Below, piece after piece: positions 25,056-34,800 of a stretch of DNA of 64,000 nucleotides. Under the pieces are notes generated by a model that did not search any database, was not told the origin of the DNA, and saw nothing but the letters and a program-made list of their open reading frames with translations. The stretch's first letter is position 1; the number at the start of each line of letters is the position of its first letter. The stretch spans positions 5,382,001 to 5,446,000 of the forward strand of contig NZ_AP023439.1 of the NCBI RefSeq assembly GCF_014701095.1. The letters run 5' to 3'. Source of the stretch: Streptomyces tuirus. Lineage in GTDB: Bacteria > Actinomycetota > Actinomycetes > Streptomycetales > Streptomycetaceae. A program made the translations under genes and the position numbers.

Positions 25056-25637
25056 CTACCGCAGTCGAGCCATCAGCGCGTGCTCGACCAGCGTGATCAG
25101 CCCCGACTTCGCGTCGGCCCGGTGCCGCGCGTCCGTCGTGATGATCGGGGTGTCGGGGCCGATCTGCAGCGCCTCGCGGACCTCGTCCGGCGTGTACGGC
25201 TGCTGGCCGTCGAAGCCGTTGAGCGCGATGACGAACGGCAGGCCGGAGTTCTCGAAGTAGTCGACGGCGGGGAAGCAGTCGGCGAGCCTCCTCGTGTCGA
25301 CCAGCACGATCGCGCCGATGGCGCCGCGCACCAGGTCGTCCCACATGAACCAGAAGCGGTCCTGACCGGGCGTACCGAAGAGGTACAGGATCAGGTCCTG
25401 GTCCAGGGTGATACGGCCGAAGTCCATGGCCACCGTGGTGGTGGTCTTGTCCCCGGTGTGGGTGAGGTCGTCGATGCCGGCCGAAGCGGAGGTCATGACG
25501 GCCTCGGTGCGCAGCGGGTTGATCTCCGAGACGGCACCCACGAACGTGGTCTTGCCCACGCCGAAGCCGCCAGCCACCACGATCTTCGCGGACGTGGTGG
25601 AGCGGGAAGGCCCTCCGCTAGAGCTTGCGAAGTCCAC
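25056..25637 (-). CDS. cvnD2: Conservon GTPase CvnD
   Basis: A 193-aa Ras-like small GTPase. The P-loop is GGFGVGKTTFVGAVSE (about 24-39), switch II is LFGTPGQDRFW, and the base-recognition element is LNGFDGQQ. It starts at GTG 25637 inside the end of cvnC2 (20-base overlap, AAGGG site seven bases before). In conservons the GTPase is the output partner of the membrane kinase-like CvnA. The number 2 follows the S. coelicolor order as I remember it. Its DNA is almost identical to cvnD1 over about 250 bases. Confidence 0.92.
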   Translation of the reverse strand: MDFASSSGGPSRSTTSAKIVVAGGFGVGKTTFVGAVSEINPLRTEAVMTSASAGIDDLTHTGDKTTTTVAMDFGRITLDQDLILYLFGTPGQDRFWFMWDDLVRGAIGAIVLVDTRRLADCFPAVDYFENSGLPFVIALNGFDGQQPYTPDEVREALQIGPDTPIITTDARHRADAKSGLITLVEHALMARLR

Positions 25638-26196
25638 TGAGCACCCTTTCGAGCAGTGTCACGTCTGGCTGGCCGCCGGCGTTCTCGTCGCCGCCGGGCT
25701 GATGGATGGCGACCAGTCCCGCTTCCGCCAAGTCGGCGACGAGGATCCTGGCCACGCCGAGAGGGATCGTGAGGAGCGCCGAGATCTCGGCGACCGACTT
25801 GATCTCCCGGCAGAGGTTGCAGATCCGCTGATGCTCGGGCAACTGGCCCTGCATCTGGTGCGGCTGCGCAGTGGTGTGCACCAGCGCCTCGATGGCGAGC
25901 TGGTAGCGCGGGCGGGTCCGGCCGCCTGTCATGGCGTACGGACGCACCAGCGGGTTGTTCGACCCCCCGGCGGGCGACGGCTCGGGGGTGCGGCGCTGTG
26001 GCTGCACGGGCTGGATGCGCGGGGCCGGCGGCTGATCGTACGGCGAAGGGCCGGGGCCCTGCGGCGCGTACGGCTGCCGGTGGCTCGGTGCGGAGGGGAA
26101 GTTGTAACGGTTCGGGTTCTGACCACCGTCGCCCTGGCCCTGGGCAGGGCCGTACGACCAGTTGCCCGAAGACGAACCGCCTGGGGGTGTTGCCAC
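25618..26196 (-). CDS. cvnC2: Conservon DUF742 protein CvnC
   Basis: A 192-aa protein. Residues 1-80 are Pro/Gln/Gly-rich and disordered. The DUF742 part begins LVRPYAMTGGRTRPRYQLAIEALV and has a CxxC (RICNLCREIKS) and a winged-helix-like region SVAEISALLTIPLGVARILVADL. It ends LLERVLSGLRKL. It starts at GTG after GGAGGAGGAGAAA. CvnC proteins link CvnA/B to the GTPase. Compared with CvnC1 it has about 60 extra N-terminal residues. Confidence 0.9.
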   Translation of the reverse strand: MATPPGGSSSGNWSYGPAQGQGDGGQNPNRYNFPSAPSHRQPYAPQGPGPSPYDQPPAPRIQPVQPQRRTPEPSPAGGSNNPLVRPYAMTGGRTRPRYQLAIEALVHTTAQPHQMQGQLPEHQRICNLCREIKSVAEISALLTIPLGVARILVADLAEAGLVAIHQPGGDENAGGQPDVTLLERVLSGLRKL

Positions 26197-26290
26197 TTTC
26201 TCCTCCTCCGACTGTGCCTGGCACCCATCGCTGTGGAGCCGCGTCCCGAAACCTTACGGCCACGGGACGCCAAAACGCACCGTCCGTCTG

Positions 26291-26713
26291 TTAGTTGAGC
26301 AGGCTCCCCTGGAGCTCTGCACGAAGGTCCGGCGTCAGGACCGTACCGGCTCGGTCCACCAGCAGTGCCATCTCGTACCCGATGAGACCGATGTCCGCCT
26401 CCGGATGTGCGAGGACGGCGAGGGACGAGCCGTCGGATACGGACATGATGAAGAGGAATCCCCGCTCCATCTCCACAACCGTCTGGTTCACCGCGCCTCC
26501 CTCGAAGATCCGGGAGGCGCCTGCCGTCAGGGACGTCAGACCGGAGGCGACGGCCGCGAGCTGGTCGGCACGGTCGCGGGGGAACCCTTCGGACATCGCC
26601 AGAAGGAGTCCGTCGGCGGAGACCACCACCGTGTGGGACACCCCCGGGGTGTTGTCCACGAAGTTGGTGATCAACCAGTTCAGGTTCTGTGCCGCCTGGC
26701 TCATCGGGCTCAC
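26291..26713 (-). CDS. cvnB2: Conservon roadblock/LC7 protein CvnB
   Basis: A 140-aa roadblock/LC7 protein: LNWLITNFVDNTPGVSHTVV, then SADGLLLAMSEGFPRD and the GASRIFEGGAVNQTVVEMERG segment. This family regulates small GTPases, here presumably CvnD. The start GTG 26713 lies seven bases after AGGAG and right after the cvnA2 stop. The ATG at 26704 is possible but its spacing is poor, and cvnB1 has the same layout with TTG. Confidence 0.92.
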   Translation of the reverse strand: MSPMSQAAQNLNWLITNFVDNTPGVSHTVVVSADGLLLAMSEGFPRDRADQLAAVASGLTSLTAGASRIFEGGAVNQTVVEMERGFLFIMSVSDGSSLAVLAHPEADIGLIGYEMALLVDRAGTVLTPDLRAELQGSLLN

Positions 26714-26714
26714 A

Positions 26715-29700
26715 CTAACGCTCCTGGTTGTAGGTGCTGTCAGGACCGAAGCCCTGGCCGTTCGTTTCACTGCCTGCGCTGCGTCCGCGCTGGACGCCCC
26801 GACGCAGGTTGCTCAGCCTGCCCCGGACGTCCTCCGGAGCACGGGAGACCTGGGGGCCTCCCTGAGGGGTGCTTTCGGCGGCACCCTCGATCAGGTTGGC
26901 CTTGGGTACCCGCCTCGGCAGGCCGGAGGAGGTGACCCCGCCCGCCTTCGGCTTCCGGAGCTGCGAGGCCTGCTGCCACCGCTCGTCGTTGGCCGAGCGC
27001 CAGTCGCCGTCGCCGTTGCTCTCCGGGGTGGAGGCCGCAGGCTCCTGGCTCGCGCGCCGTGCGCCGCCCGTGCCGTTCGCACCGCTCGCGGTGGCTCCGC
27101 GGCGGGGAAGCCCGGCGTCGGTGAGCGACGGGGCGGCGGACTGGGTCGGTCCCGGACGGTCGAAGCCTACGCGGTCCTGCTCACTCGCGTCAGCGGCCTG
27201 CGCAGATTCCGTTTCCGGGGCCTGAGAAGGGTACTGGTTCGGGTAGCCGTTCTGGTAGTTGTCCTGCTGCGGCCAGTCATCCTGGTGACGCCGCTGCTCG
27301 AACGCCGCGAACGCGCCCTGCCCGCCCGAGTTCGGCGCCGCGGGCTCCTCCTGGGCCGGCTCCGCATAAGAGGGCTCCGGGTAGCCGCCGTTCGGCGAGA
27401 AGGTGTCGTTCTGCGGCAGACCGCCGTTCGGCGCGTAGTACTGCTCGTCGTACGCGGAGCGCTGCGGCTCCTCGTACGCCGTGTGCCGCTGCTCGTCGTA
27501 CGACGGCTGCTGCTGCTCGTACGGCGCCTGACGGTCGTACGCGGACGGCTGCTGCTCGGGGTAGCCGCTCTGGCCGGTGTCGTAGGCCTGTGCGGTGTCG
27601 TAGCCCTGCTGCCCGTTGTACTCGTCGTGGTAGCCGTTCGCAGGGTCGGGCCGGCCGCTCTGCCCGGGCAGCGCGGGCTGCTCGTGCGACTGGGCCTCCA
27701 GGGCCGCCCGGCGCTCCTCGCGCAGCAGGGAGCGGCCGACGGGGTCCAGCTCCCGTATGTCGTCGGGGACGTCGGAGTAGCGGCTGTCGTCGAAGCCGAG
27801 CTCCGCCGCCGTGCGCATGGGCTGCTGGTTGAAGTTCTCGCCGCCGCGGAAGTTCTGCTCCGGGATGATCTGCGAGACGGTGAACTCGTCGCGGTCCATG
27901 GTCTGCTCGCCGCCACCACCGTGGGTGATCGCGTCCGGCAGCATGACCAGCGAGGTGGTGCCGGCCTGCTCGCCCGAGGGGCGCAGCTGGACGCGGATGC
28001 CGTGCCGGTCGGACAGCCGGCCGACCACGAACAGGCCCATGCGCTGCGAGATCGCGGCGTCCACGGTCGGCGGGTTGGCCAGCTTGTGGTTGATGTCCGC
28101 GAAGTCCTCGGCGGTCAGGCCGATGCCCTTGTCGTGGATCTCGATCATCACGCGGCCGTCGGGGAGACGGGTCGCGGTCACGCGCACCTTGGTCTGCGGG
28201 GAGGAGAACGTCGTGGCGTTCTCCAGCAGCTCGGCGAGCAGGTGCACGAGGTCGGTCACGGCGCGGCCGTGGATCTCGGCCTCCGGGACGCCGGAGAGCT
28301 CGATGCGCTCGTACTGCTCCACCTCGGAGGAGGCGGCGCGCAGCACGTCGACCAGCGGGACCGGCTGGTCCCAGCGGCGGCCGGGCTCCTCGCCGGCGAG
28401 GACCAGGAGGTTCTCGCCGTTGCGGCGCATACGGGTCGCCAGGTGGTCCAGCTTGAAGAGGTTCTCCAGCTGGTCCGGGTCGGCCTCGTTGTTCTCCAGG
28501 TCGGTGATCAGGGTCAGCTGGCCCTCGATCAGCGACTGGTTGCGGCGCGAGAGGTTGGTGAAGATCGCGTTGATGTTGCCCCGCAGCAGGGCCTGCTCGG
28601 CGGCGAGCCGGACGGCCTCGCGGTGGACCTGGTCGAAGGCGCGGGCGACTTCGCCGATCTCGTCGGTGGTGGTGATCGGGATGGCCTGGACACGGGTGTC
28701 GACGCGGCCGGGATCGGTGCGGGAGAGCTGGTCGACGAGCATCGGCAGACGCTGCTCGGCGATGCCGAAGGCGGCGTTGCGCAGCTGGCGCATCGACCGG
28801 CTCATCTGGCGGGCGACCGCACCGGCCAGGATGAAGGCCAGGAGCAGGGCGACCACGACGGCGGCACCGGTGATGTAGGCGTCCTGCTGGGCGTTGTCGG
28901 CGATGTCGGACGCTTCGCTCACGGCCTTGTCGGCCATGTCCGTCTCGATCTTCTCGTACGCGTTGAACTTGAGCGTGTTGACCGCCCACCAGTTCTCGGC
29001 GGTGATGCCCTTCTCGGCGAGCGCGGCACGGGCGCTCGGGTCCGTGCTCGGCAGCGTCGCCACGCGGGAGATCATGCTCGTCGGGTTGGCGGGCGGCGGC
29101 ACGTAGTCCGGGTTCTTGCCCTTGGCCTCGCGGGCCATCGCGGCACCGTCGGCCTTGAGCTTGGCCTCGGCGGTCTTCAGCTTCTCCGCGTCCTGCTCGG
29201 TGCCACCGCCGATGTACTCCTGCACGGCGATGCGCTCGAGGTAGGCGTACGAGGAGAGGGCGATGCGCTGGCTGGCGAGGTTGCCGGCGTCCGGGCCCGG
29301 CTTGACCAGGATGTGCATGCCGATGGAGCGCTGCAGCGACAGGGCCGCCTTGGTCAGCTCCATGGCGTACACGGTCCGGCCGTAGCTGGTGATGTTGCCG
29401 GTGCCGAGGCCGAGCTCGTTGGCGAACTCCGTCAGCGGGTGGGCGACCTCGACGTAGCCCTCTTCGGTCTGGACGCCCTTGAGCTTGGGGGTGTAGGCGA
29501 CCTGGCGCAGGGTGGCCAGCTTGGGCTCCGCCTTGCGGAAGAGGTCGAGCCGGCGCTCCAGGCCGGGCTTGGCCGGCATGTTCTGCGCCGCGGCGTCGAA
29601 GGCGTCGGCCGCCTCGTCGGTGGCCTTGCGGAGCTCGGCGACGGTCGCCTTGTCCTTGGCGTTCTGGGCGCTGCCCTTCAGCAGGGGCGCGGCCGAGGCG

Positions 29701-30026
29701 TCACGTTCGTTGTAGAGGGCGTTGGCGTAGAGCAGCGAGGCGCGGACCAGGCGCGCGGTGTTCTCCGCGTCCTCGGCCTCCTGCCAGGTGTCGATCGAGC
29801 TCTTCACCTGGAAGCCGCCCATGACGAGGCCGACCACCACGGGTATGAGCAGGATCGCGTTGAGCCGGGTCGCCACGCGCCAGTTGCGCGGGGAGAGACG
29901 GCCGCCGCTCTCGGCGGGCGCGGCCGCCGGTTCCGAACCGGGCACGGGGGCGGGCGCCGCTGTGCGCGGCGGCGGGGTGAAGTTGCCCCGGGCCGACGGC
30001 TCGGGACTGCTCTTGCTTCGCCTCAC
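26715..30026 (-). CDS. cvnA2: Conservon sensor kinase-like protein CvnA
   Basis: A 1103-aa membrane protein. Order of parts: Pro-rich cytoplasmic N-terminus (1-48), TM1 (about 56-72), a helical extracytoplasmic sensor domain (73-380, nitrate/nitrite-sensor type) and TM2 (383-405). HAMP (406-460) and a dimerisation region with His528 (FKLDHLATRMRRNGENLL) follow. The HATPase (about 590-697) has N-box LLENATTF, DKGIGL and GLFVVGRLSDRHG. A tail of about 400 residues is rich in Tyr, Gln and Pro. No receiver domain gene is near. The start is GTG 30026 with GAGAGG upstream. The four-gene operon runs cvnA2-B2-C2-D2. Confidence 0.92.
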   Translation of the reverse strand: MRRSKSSPEPSARGNFTPPPRTAAPAPVPGSEPAAAPAESGGRLSPRNWRVATRLNAILLIPVVVGLVMGGFQVKSSIDTWQEAEDAENTARLVRASLLYANALYNERDASAAPLLKGSAQNAKDKATVAELRKATDEAADAFDAAAQNMPAKPGLERRLDLFRKAEPKLATLRQVAYTPKLKGVQTEEGYVEVAHPLTEFANELGLGTGNITSYGRTVYAMELTKAALSLQRSIGMHILVKPGPDAGNLASQRIALSSYAYLERIAVQEYIGGGTEQDAEKLKTAEAKLKADGAAMAREAKGKNPDYVPPPANPTSMISRVATLPSTDPSARAALAEKGITAENWWAVNTLKFNAYEKIETDMADKAVSEASDIADNAQQDAYITGAAVVVALLLAFILAGAVARQMSRSMRQLRNAAFGIAEQRLPMLVDQLSRTDPGRVDTRVQAIPITTTDEIGEVARAFDQVHREAVRLAAEQALLRGNINAIFTNLSRRNQSLIEGQLTLITDLENNEADPDQLENLFKLDHLATRMRRNGENLLVLAGEEPGRRWDQPVPLVDVLRAASSEVEQYERIELSGVPEAEIHGRAVTDLVHLLAELLENATTFSSPQTKVRVTATRLPDGRVMIEIHDKGIGLTAEDFADINHKLANPPTVDAAISQRMGLFVVGRLSDRHGIRVQLRPSGEQAGTTSLVMLPDAITHGGGGEQTMDRDEFTVSQIIPEQNFRGGENFNQQPMRTAAELGFDDSRYSDVPDDIRELDPVGRSLLREERRAALEAQSHEQPALPGQSGRPDPANGYHDEYNGQQGYDTAQAYDTGQSGYPEQQPSAYDRQAPYEQQQPSYDEQRHTAYEEPQRSAYDEQYYAPNGGLPQNDTFSPNGGYPEPSYAEPAQEEPAAPNSGGQGAFAAFEQRRHQDDWPQQDNYQNGYPNQYPSQAPETESAQAADASEQDRVGFDRPGPTQSAAPSLTDAGLPRRGATASGANGTGGARRASQEPAASTPESNGDGDWRSANDERWQQASQLRKPKAGGVTSSGLPRRVPKANLIEGAAESTPQGGPQVSRAPEDVRGRLSNLRRGVQRGRSAGSETNGQGFGPDSTYNQER

Positions 30027-30224
30027 TCGACCAACAACCTCTCGGCGGTCGGCACCAACGTTGTGCCGCAGTGTTCAGAGCCCAAGTCGCCGACGACGGA
30101 CGAGCACGTCTTTGACTATTGGGCAGTTCAGGCATTCCAGCACGACGACCTGCGCTCTTCCAAACAGTCCGAGGCGGGGAATCGACGTGATGTAAGCCCC
30201 AGATAAAACGGTCATAAAGAGCGA

Positions 30225-30244
30225 GCCCCGCCAAAAGGCGGGGC
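30225..30244 (-). terminator. Terminator of the cvn1 operon
   Basis: GCCCCGCC-AAAA-GGCGGGGC, an 8-bp stem with a tetraloop, about 160 bases after cvnD1. The 377-base gap from 30027 to 30402 holds this hairpin and presumably the cvnA2 promoter; I see no gene in it. Confidence 0.75.
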
Positions 30245-30402
30245 ATTTGTGAGCGCAGCGAGACCGGATGTGCGCGACGAGTGGCCATACCACCCGATTC
30301 CTCTGCCGAAACGTTATGAACACCTTGGCCGACCGTGTCAAAGGACACAGCCGGCTCCGGTGTATCTACGACAACTTCCGTACGGCACTTCTGAATTGGG
30401 TG

Positions 30403-30978
30403 CTACCTCAGCCGCGCCATCAGCGCGTGCTCGACCAGCGTGATCAGGGCACTCTTCGCATCGGCCCGGTGCCGCGCGTCCGTCGTGATGATCGGGGTGT
30501 CCGGGCCGATCTGCAGCGCCTCGCGGACCTCTTCGGGCTGGTAGGGCTGCTGCCCGTCGAAGCCGTTGAGCGCGACGACGAACGGCAGGCCCGAGTTCTC
30601 GAAGTAGTCGACGGCCGGGAAGCAGTCGGCCAGGCGCCGGGTGTCCACGAGCACCACCGCGCCGATGGCGCCGCGCACCAGGTCGTCCCACATGAACCAG
30701 AAGCGGTCCTGACCGGGCGTACCGAAGAGGTACAGGATCAGGTCCTGGTCCAGGGTGATACGGCCGAAGTCCATGGCCACCGTGGTGGTGGTCTTGTCCC
30801 CGGTGTGGGTGAGGTCGTCGATGCCGGCCGAAGCGGACGTCATGACGGCCTCGGTGCGCAGCGGGTTGATCTCCGAGACGGCACCCACGAACGTGGTCTT
30901 GCCCACGCCGAAGCCGCCCGCCACCACTATCTTCGCGGAGGTGGTCGACCGACCCGCGTCAGAGCTTGCGAAGTCCAC
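30403..30978 (-). CDS. cvnD1: Conservon GTPase CvnD
   Basis: A 191-aa Ras-like GTPase, nearly identical to CvnD2. It has the P-loop GGFGVGKTTF, LFGTPGQDRFWFMWDD and the LNGFDGQQPY base-recognition segment. The two differ mainly at the N-terminus, at I/V changes and at the end. It overlaps the end of cvnC1 by 20 bases, as in the other copy. Confidence 0.93.
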   Translation of the reverse strand: MDFASSDAGRSTTSAKIVVAGGFGVGKTTFVGAVSEINPLRTEAVMTSASAGIDDLTHTGDKTTTTVAMDFGRITLDQDLILYLFGTPGQDRFWFMWDDLVRGAIGAVVLVDTRRLADCFPAVDYFENSGLPFVVALNGFDGQQPYQPEEVREALQIGPDTPIITTDARHRADAKSALITLVEHALMARLR

Positions 30979-31354
30979 TGAGCACCCTTTCGAGCAGTGT
31001 CACGTCCGGTGCGCCGGTGGCGTCGTCGCCGCCCGGCTGGTGGATCGCGACGAGACCGGCCTCGGCGAGGTCCGCGACCAGGATCCGGGCCACACCCAGC
31101 GGCATGTTGAGCAGCGCCGAGACCTCGGCCACCGACTTCACCTCACGGCACAGGTGGCAGATCCGCTGGTGCTCCGGGAGCAGTCCCATGAGCGCGGCGG
31201 GGTCCGCGGTCGTGCTGATCAGTGCCTCGATGGCCAGCTGATAGCGCGGCCGGGTCCGGCCGCCGGTCATGGCGTACGGCCGTACCAGCGGCTGGTCGCC
31301 CTCGTCCTCGTACGGCTCCGCGTACGGATCATGAGAGGCGGTGGGCGGGGTCAT
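30959..31354 (-). CDS. cvnC1: Conservon DUF742 protein CvnC
   Basis: A 131-aa DUF742 protein. It has a short acidic N-terminus (YAEPYEDEGDQP), then PLVRPYAMTGGRTRPRYQLA, the CxxC ICHLCREVKSVAEVSALLN and the same LLERVLSGLRKL ending as CvnC2. GGAGG lies four bases before the ATG. It lacks the long Pro-rich arm of CvnC2, so the arm is not essential to the core fold. Confidence 0.92.
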   Translation of the reverse strand: MTPPTASHDPYAEPYEDEGDQPLVRPYAMTGGRTRPRYQLAIEALISTTADPAALMGLLPEHQRICHLCREVKSVAEVSALLNMPLGVARILVADLAEAGLVAIHQPGGDDATGAPDVTLLERVLSGLRKL

Positions 31355-31464
31355 GGGTCCTCCGGGCTGGACAGCAAGTCGGTCAGCAAGCCGTCTGACG
31401 GGGCCTGTGTGGGGTGTGTGGCGGCCGGACGGTGATGTGGTGAGACGGGTGGTGCCGGGGCCGA

Positions 31465-31887
31465 TCAGTGGAGCAGACTGCCTTGGAGCTCAGCTCGCAG
31501 GTCCGGGGTGAGGACCGCGCCCGCGCGGTCGACCAGGAGAGCCATCTCGTAGCCGACGAGGCCGATGTCGCACTCGGGGTGCGCCAGTACGGCCAGGGAC
31601 GAGCCGTCCGAGACGGACATCAGGAAGAGGAACCCCCGCTCCATCTCCACGACCGTCTGCGCCACGTCACCGCCCTCGAAGATCCGGGAGGCGCCCGCCG
31701 TCAGTGACGTCAGGCCTGAGGCGACGGCCGCGAGCTGGTCGGCGCGGTCGCGCGGGAAGCCCTCGGACATCGCCAGAAGGAGACCGTCGGCGGACACGAC
31801 GACGGTGTGGGACACCCCAGGGGTGTTGTCCACGAAGTTGGTGATCAACCAGTTGAGATTCTGTGCCGCCTGGCTCATCGGACTCAA
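31465..31887 (-). CDS. cvnB1: Conservon roadblock/LC7 protein CvnB
   Basis: A 140-aa roadblock/LC7 protein, almost the same as CvnB2 (differences such as EGGDVAQ for EGGAVNQ). The TTG start at 31887 directly follows the cvnA1 stop and lies seven bases after AGGAG. The in-frame ATG at 31878 is the alternative. It should act with CvnD1. Confidence 0.92.
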   Translation of the reverse strand: MSPMSQAAQNLNWLITNFVDNTPGVSHTVVVSADGLLLAMSEGFPRDRADQLAAVASGLTSLTAGASRIFEGGDVAQTVVEMERGFLFLMSVSDGSSLAVLAHPECDIGLVGYEMALLVDRAGAVLTPDLRAELQGSLLH

Positions 31888-34800
31888 CTAACGCTCCTGC
31901 TGGTGAGTGGGCCGTGGGTGGCTGCCGGTCTGGGTGGACCCGGCCTGACGACCCTGTGCGATTCCCCGACGGAGATTGGTCAGCCGGCCGCGCACGTCAT
32001 CGGGCGCACGCGAGACCTGCGGACCGCTCTGGTGGGTCTGCTGCTGAGCCGTGCCCGGGACGAGGTTCGCCCGGGGCACCCGGCGCGGCAGGCCGGAGGT
32101 GGTGACACCACCCGCGGCGGGCTGGCGGACCCGCTCGGCCTGGCGGACGAGGTCGTCGTTCGGCGAGGTGCGCCAGCCGACGGCTGCGGACCGCTGCGGA
32201 CCGGTGGGTCCCTGCGGCTGCTGCGGGACGGCCGGAGCGGAGCCGTTGTTCTGCTGCTGCTCCTGCTGGCCGTGGAACCAGTTGGTCTCCAGCGTGTCGT
32301 ACAGCGGCGTACGACCGTCGCCGGGACCGGACGCCGGCGGCAGGGCCTCGGGCTCCTGCCGGACCGGGCGGGTCTGCGGGGCGGGCGGAAGCGAGGCCCC
32401 GAAGTCGGCCGGGCCCCGGCCGCCGTTCGGCTGCGGCCGCTCGGGCCGGCCCCTGCCCGCCGGGTCGGCCTGGGTGGCCGGACCGGGGAGGGTGGGACGC
32501 CCGGAGCCGTTGTCCTGGCGGGGTACGGGGTACTGCCCGGTCGAGCCGTTGTCCTGGCGCTGAGCCGGGTACTGGCCCGTCGAGTTGGCGTCCTGGCGAG
32601 GCGCCGGGTACTGACCGCTCGAGCCGTTGTCGTAGGACTGGGGCGCCGGGTACTGGCCCGTGGAGCCGTTGCCGTAGGACTGCGGGGCGGGGTAGTGGCC
32701 CGACGTGGACGACGGGTCCGGGCGGCCGCCGGGGGTGCCGAAGACGTCCGGGCGGACGAACTGGCCCTGGCCCTGCGGGACGTTCGCGCCGGGGCCGAAC
32801 GGATCCGCCTGCCGGGCGGCGCCGAAGTCGGACGGCGAGCCGAGGCCCTGCCGGTCGTTGTCGTGCGGCACAACCGGCATCTCGGTCGTCGCACCCGGGC
32901 CCTGCCGGTCGTCGACGCGCGGGAGGGGCGACGTGCGGGAGACGTCCGGCTCCTCGTGGCCGCGCGGGGCGTCCAGCGAGGCGCGCGGCACCGGCGGCTG
33001 GGCGTTCTCGTCGCTCCAGCTCGGTACGCGCTGCTGGGCGTCGCCACCGGGCAGCTCGGCCCGCGGACCACCGCGCGGCGGCAGCTGCGGCCTGCGGCCC
33101 TTGCCCTGCTCGGCGTCGCCGCCCTGCTTCTTCCGGCTCCGGCCACCGCCGAAGGCGTCCTGGCCCTGCGGGCCGTTGGTGCCCGCGGCCTGCAGACCCT
33201 GCGGGGCACCCGGAGCCTGCCGGCCCTGCGGGGCGCCCGGCGCCTGCTGACCGAACGCACCGGCACCGCCCTGAGCCGGACGGCCCTGCGAGGGACCACC
33301 CTGCTCGAACGACGACGGGCCGGGACCCTGCGGTCCGCGCGCACCGCCCGGCGCTCCCGGACGGCCACCGTCCGCATCCCGCCCGGGCAGCGCGGCCCGC
33401 GGGCTCTGACCGGGACCGAGCCGGCCGCCGCCGGACGCACCGGCCCCGAGAGCACCGCCGGACGGGCCGGCACCGGCGGCACGCCGGGCCGCGGCCGCAC
33501 CGGCGGCGGCCTGCGCGGCGGCGGGACCGCCGCCGGCGGCCGGCGGCTGACCGGGCTGCTTGGGCTGGGGCTTGCGGCCGCCCTGGGCGACATCGACGGG
33601 CAGCATGACCAGCGCGGTCGTACCACCGGAGTCGGACGGGCGGAGCTGGATGCGGATGCCGTGCCGCTGGGACAGCCGGCCGACCACGAACAGACCCATG
33701 CGGCGGGAGACGGAGACGTCCACCGTCGGGGGAGAGGCGAGCCGCTCGTTGATCGCGGCCAGGTCCTCCGGCGACAGGCCGATACCGGTGTCGTGGATCT
33801 CGATCAGCACCCGGCCGTCGGGCAGGGCGTGACCGGTGACCTTGACCTTGGTCTGCGGCGAGGAGAACGACGTGGCGTTCTCCAGCAGCTCGGCGAGCAG
33901 GTGCACGAGGTCGTTGACCACGCGGCCGGCCACTTCGGTGGTCGGCACCGAGGCCAGCTCGATGCGCTCGTACTGCTCCACCTCGGACGCGGCGGCGCGG
34001 AGCACGTCCACCAGCGGCACCGGACGGGTCCAGCGGCGGCCGGGCTCCTCACCCGCGAGGACGAGGAGGTTCTCACCGTTACGGCGCATGCGCGTGGCGA
34101 GGTGGTCGAGCTTGAACAGCGAGGACAGCTGGTCCGGGTCGGCCTCGCGGGACTCCAGTTCGGAGATGAGCGAGAGCTGACGCTGGATGAGGCCCTGGGA
34201 GCGGCGCGAGAGGTTGGTGAACATCGCGTTGACGTTGCCCCGCAGCAGGGCCTGCTCGGCGGCGAGCCGGACCGCCTCGCGGTGCACGTCGTCGAAGGCC
34301 GCGGCCACCCGGCCGATCTCGTCCCGGGAGTGCACACCGACCGACTCCACGGACGTGTCGACGTCCTGCGGGTCGGACTCGGACAGCTGCTTGACCAGCT
34401 CGGGCAGACGGTCGGAGGCGACCTTGGTCGCGGTGTCCTCCAGGCGGCGCAGCGAGCGGATCATGGACCGCGCCACGACGAAGGCGCCGACCAGCGACAC
34501 ACCGAGCACGATGAGGATCAGGGCACCGGAGATGATCGCGTCGCGCTCGGTGGCGCTGCGCAGCTCGCGGGCCTTCTGCTCCATCTCCTCGAGCAGCGTG
34601 TGCTCGATGTTCTTCATCTGCTGGATCTTGGTGGAGCTGTCGTCCAGCCAGTCGCGGTAGGACCGCTTGTCCTGCTGGGCGAGACCGCTCGCCGATTTCA
34701 GGGCGCGACCCGCGTAGGTGTCGGTCGCCTTGATCGTCGAGTTGCCGCCGTCCTCGATCGGCTTGAGCAGCTCGGCGGCGGAGTCCTCGCCGTAGATGCT

